Origin: Kovacikia minuta CCNUW1
GTDB lineage: Bacteria > Cyanobacteriota > Cyanobacteriia > Leptolyngbyales > Leptolyngbyaceae
Length of the DNA: 64,000 nucleotides
Direction of reading: 5' to 3'
Assembly (NCBI RefSeq): GCF_020091585.1
Contig: NZ_CP083582.1
Location: 4,722,536 to 4,786,535, forward strand
Shown here in pieces: positions 62,340 through 64,000 of the stretch. The position numbers were made by a program, and so were the translations under genes. How positions within the stretch are numbered: the stretch's first letter is position 1; every line of letters starts with the position of its first letter. The notes under the pieces were generated by a model. The model was not told the DNA's origin, made no database searches, and saw only the letters and a program-made list of their open reading frames with translations.

Positions 62340-63965
62340 CTACCACATTCCTCGTTTGCCACTGGGACGGATCGTCATCCAATTCGTCCGGGCCATAGCT
62401 AACTGGTCTTCCGTCAGCTTGGCATTGGTTAAATTTGCGCCACAAAGGTTAGCTCCCCGCAGGTTTGCATTCAGCAAATAGGCAGAAGTAAGATCCGCCC
62501 CTCGCAAATCGGCACCTTCCAAATCCGCATTGCTCATATAGGCTTTGATCAGATTTGCATCCCGCAGGTTTGCCCGACTCAAATTTGCCCGACCAAAATC
62601 TGTACTGAATAAATTTGCCCCCTGGAGGTTAATTTTGCTTAAATTTGCCTGATGGAAACTGGCACTGGAGAGATTGACTTTGGGGAGACTCAAAGAGTTT
62701 AAATCATGGGAAGCAAAATCTCGCTTTCCTTTTAAATAGTAATTCTGCAATCCCTCTGCATCCAGACGCACAGGAACTTTGCTCTTTTCACCCGTAAACT
62801 CCCTACCCCGTCCGCCGGAGATATCCCTGCTCCTGACGGATGTATTGCTACTCGCTCTAGAGTCAAACAAGTTATTCCGATTCGCCCCAGACGGAAGACT
62901 AATGGACTCAGGTCGAATCTGCCGCGCCCGGATCGCCATCGCAGCACGGGCAGCCGGAGAAGACGGAACGCCCCCCCCCGTGGAGTCGGGATCGGAACGC
63001 TGACCATTAGGCTTGCGACTGGCGTTACCCGTTTGGTTGGTCATGCCACTTTCCAGGCTCTTAAGGTAGGGTTCCAGATCTAGCGCCCGAAAGATATCAT
63101 TGGCAGACTGGTAGCGATGCCGAACTGAAACCTCCAGCATTTTCTTCAAAACGCTGACAAAGTGATCGCTGATATGGACATGCCGCTGCCAGAGCAGTTC
63201 CCCGGTGGTTGGGTCATAATCCAGATCCTTCGGAGATTTACCCGTCAGCAAGTAAATACAGGTCACACCCAAAGCATAGATATCGCTGGCAGGAACCGGA
63301 CGCATTGCCATCTGCTCTGGAGGGGCAAACCCAGGGGTACCAATGGCGTAGGACGTGAAAGCCGTTTGTTCTGAAGCATTCGCTGCCTGTTGCTGGTTTT
63401 GGTACTTAACTGCTCCAAAGTCAATGAGAACTAGCTTGAGATCCTGGGCCCGACGAATTATATTGGCTGGTTTAATATCCCGGTGAATCACACGATTGCT
63501 GTGGATATATTCCAGAACGGGCAGAATCTCGCTGAGAAATTGCTTGACTCCGTGTTCAATCAAAGGTCCGTCCCGCTTCACAATTTGCTGGAGGGTGGAG
63601 CCACTGACGTACTCTTGTACCAGAAAGAATTCCTGATTCGCCTCAAAATAGTCGAGGAGGCGGGGCACCTGGGGATGATTACCGATTTTGCCGAGGGTTT
63701 CAGCTTCTCGCCTGAATAATTCTCGCGCCATTTCCAATACGTGGGGAGCCGTTGCCGTCGGACGAAGCTGCTTGATCACACTGTTAGGTTGACCCGGAAG
63801 CGCTTCATCTATGGCAAGAAAGGTGGCACCAAAGCCACCTTGCCCCAGAGTCTGGATGACCCGGTAGCGATCGCGCAAGAGCAACTTTGTCCCACACGCC
63901 TGGCACACGCTGGTCTGGGTAGAGTTTTGAGGATTGGGACAGCTTGGGTTTAAGCAGTAGCTCAT
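62340..63965 (-). CDS. spkB: Serine/threonine protein kinase with zinc ribbon and pentapeptide repeats (SpkB-like)
   Basis: A 541-residue soluble kinase. The N-terminus has a cysteine-rich ribbon (C4, C9, C21, C24). The Hanks-type kinase domain (about 33-300) has the Gly loop GQGGFGATF, Lys65 in SVIKQL, catalytic Asp163 in VIHRDIKPANI, DFG Asp182 in IDFGAVKY and GTPGFAPPEQ. A low-complexity linker leads to about twelve pentapeptide repeats (A-N/D-L-x-x, about 425-525), which form a right-handed beta helix for protein contacts. The layout matches Synechocystis SpkB, linked to motility and oxidative stress; the name is by architecture. The gene is complete, starting 35 bp from the window end. 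Confidence 0.88.
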   Translation of the reverse strand: MSYCLNPSCPNPQNSTQTSVCQACGTKLLLRDRYRVIQTLGQGGFGATFLAIDEALPGQPNSVIKQLRPTATAPHVLEMARELFRREAETLGKIGNHPQVPRLLDYFEANQEFFLVQEYVSGSTLQQIVKRDGPLIEHGVKQFLSEILPVLEYIHSNRVIHRDIKPANIIRRAQDLKLVLIDFGAVKYQNQQQAANASEQTAFTSYAIGTPGFAPPEQMAMRPVPASDIYALGVTCIYLLTGKSPKDLDYDPTTGELLWQRHVHISDHFVSVLKKMLEVSVRHRYQSANDIFRALDLEPYLKSLESGMTNQTGNASRKPNGQRSDPDSTGGGVPSSPAARAAMAIRARQIRPESISLPSGANRNNLFDSRASSNTSVRSRDISGGRGREFTGEKSKVPVRLDAEGLQNYYLKGKRDFASHDLNSLSLPKVNLSSASFHQANLSKINLQGANLFSTDFGRANLSRANLRDANLIKAYMSNADLEGADLRGADLTSAYLLNANLRGANLCGANLTNAKLTEDQLAMARTNWMTIRPSGKRGMW

Positions 63966-64000
63966 TTAGCACCACTCGCTTGATTGTTCGACTACTGGGA

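Overview
The window reads as chromosome of a cyanobacterium, probably a filamentous Leptolyngbya/Oscillatoria-type strain (the lineage is inference). Support comes from Psb28, a thylakoid lumenal photosystem I accumulation factor, a GlpX-type fructose/sedoheptulose bisphosphatase, a cyanobacterial-type PEP carboxylase, an acyl-lipid desaturase, DUF1830/DUF3493/DUF1574 proteins, many GCGATCGC (HIP1) octamers and very abundant heptanucleotide repeat arrays (STRR). No rRNA or tRNA gene and no CRISPR array was seen.

Layout. 1-1.1 kb is mobile debris: the 3' end of a group II intron, then a 160-bp MITE that carries a second 190-bp MITE with a clean 9-bp target duplication. 1.1-5.8 kb holds a NACHT NTPase, a desaturase, small cyanobacterial proteins and a decayed cheB. 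5.8-12 kb encodes two sensory proteins: a PAS-GAF histidine kinase and a 1408-residue CheB-CheR-PAS-kinase-receiver fusion. 12-14.5 kb is a dead IS5-type element split by an IS4-type element. 14.9-20.5 kb holds a DEAD-box-type helicase, a broken ABC-transporter fragment and a frameshifted DUF1574 gene. 20.8-31.2 kb is mostly core metabolism (ppc, psb28, moaB, an epimerase, a Rieske oxygenase, hemA, glpX). 31.5-44 kb has membrane proteins (RDD, SpoIIM type), Uma2, pgk, a universal stress protein, rbgA, TPR proteins and a lipid-A-disaccharide-synthase-related gene broken by two repeat arrays. 44-50 kb has two abutting MITEs, a CHAT protease-like protein, obgE, a lone DUF4347 domain and a glycosyltransferase. 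50-64 kb has a sugar transferase, a ClC-CBS-USP transporter, a Fur regulator, recQ, an Xaa-Pro aminopeptidase, proA (frameshifted) and a pentapeptide-repeat protein kinase.

The most striking structure is the network of composite heptamer cassettes. About twenty occur. Typically a purine-rich block is followed by an AT-rich block (TTTTGAA or AAACTCA) and a pyrimidine-rich block. They sit between genes but also inside genes: two in the DUF1574 gene, two in the LpxB-related gene, and a short one in ppc. In the LpxB-related gene each array is out of frame by exactly one 7-bp unit, so loss of one unit from each would restore a single 525-residue frame. That makes it a candidate slipped-strand (phase-variable) locus, or else an assembly copy-number error.

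Single-base frameshifts also occur in proA, the spoIIM-like gene and the DUF1574 gene. ProA is a core enzyme, so some of these may be sequencing errors rather than true pseudogenes. All functional calls are from motif recognition by eye; no database search was run.
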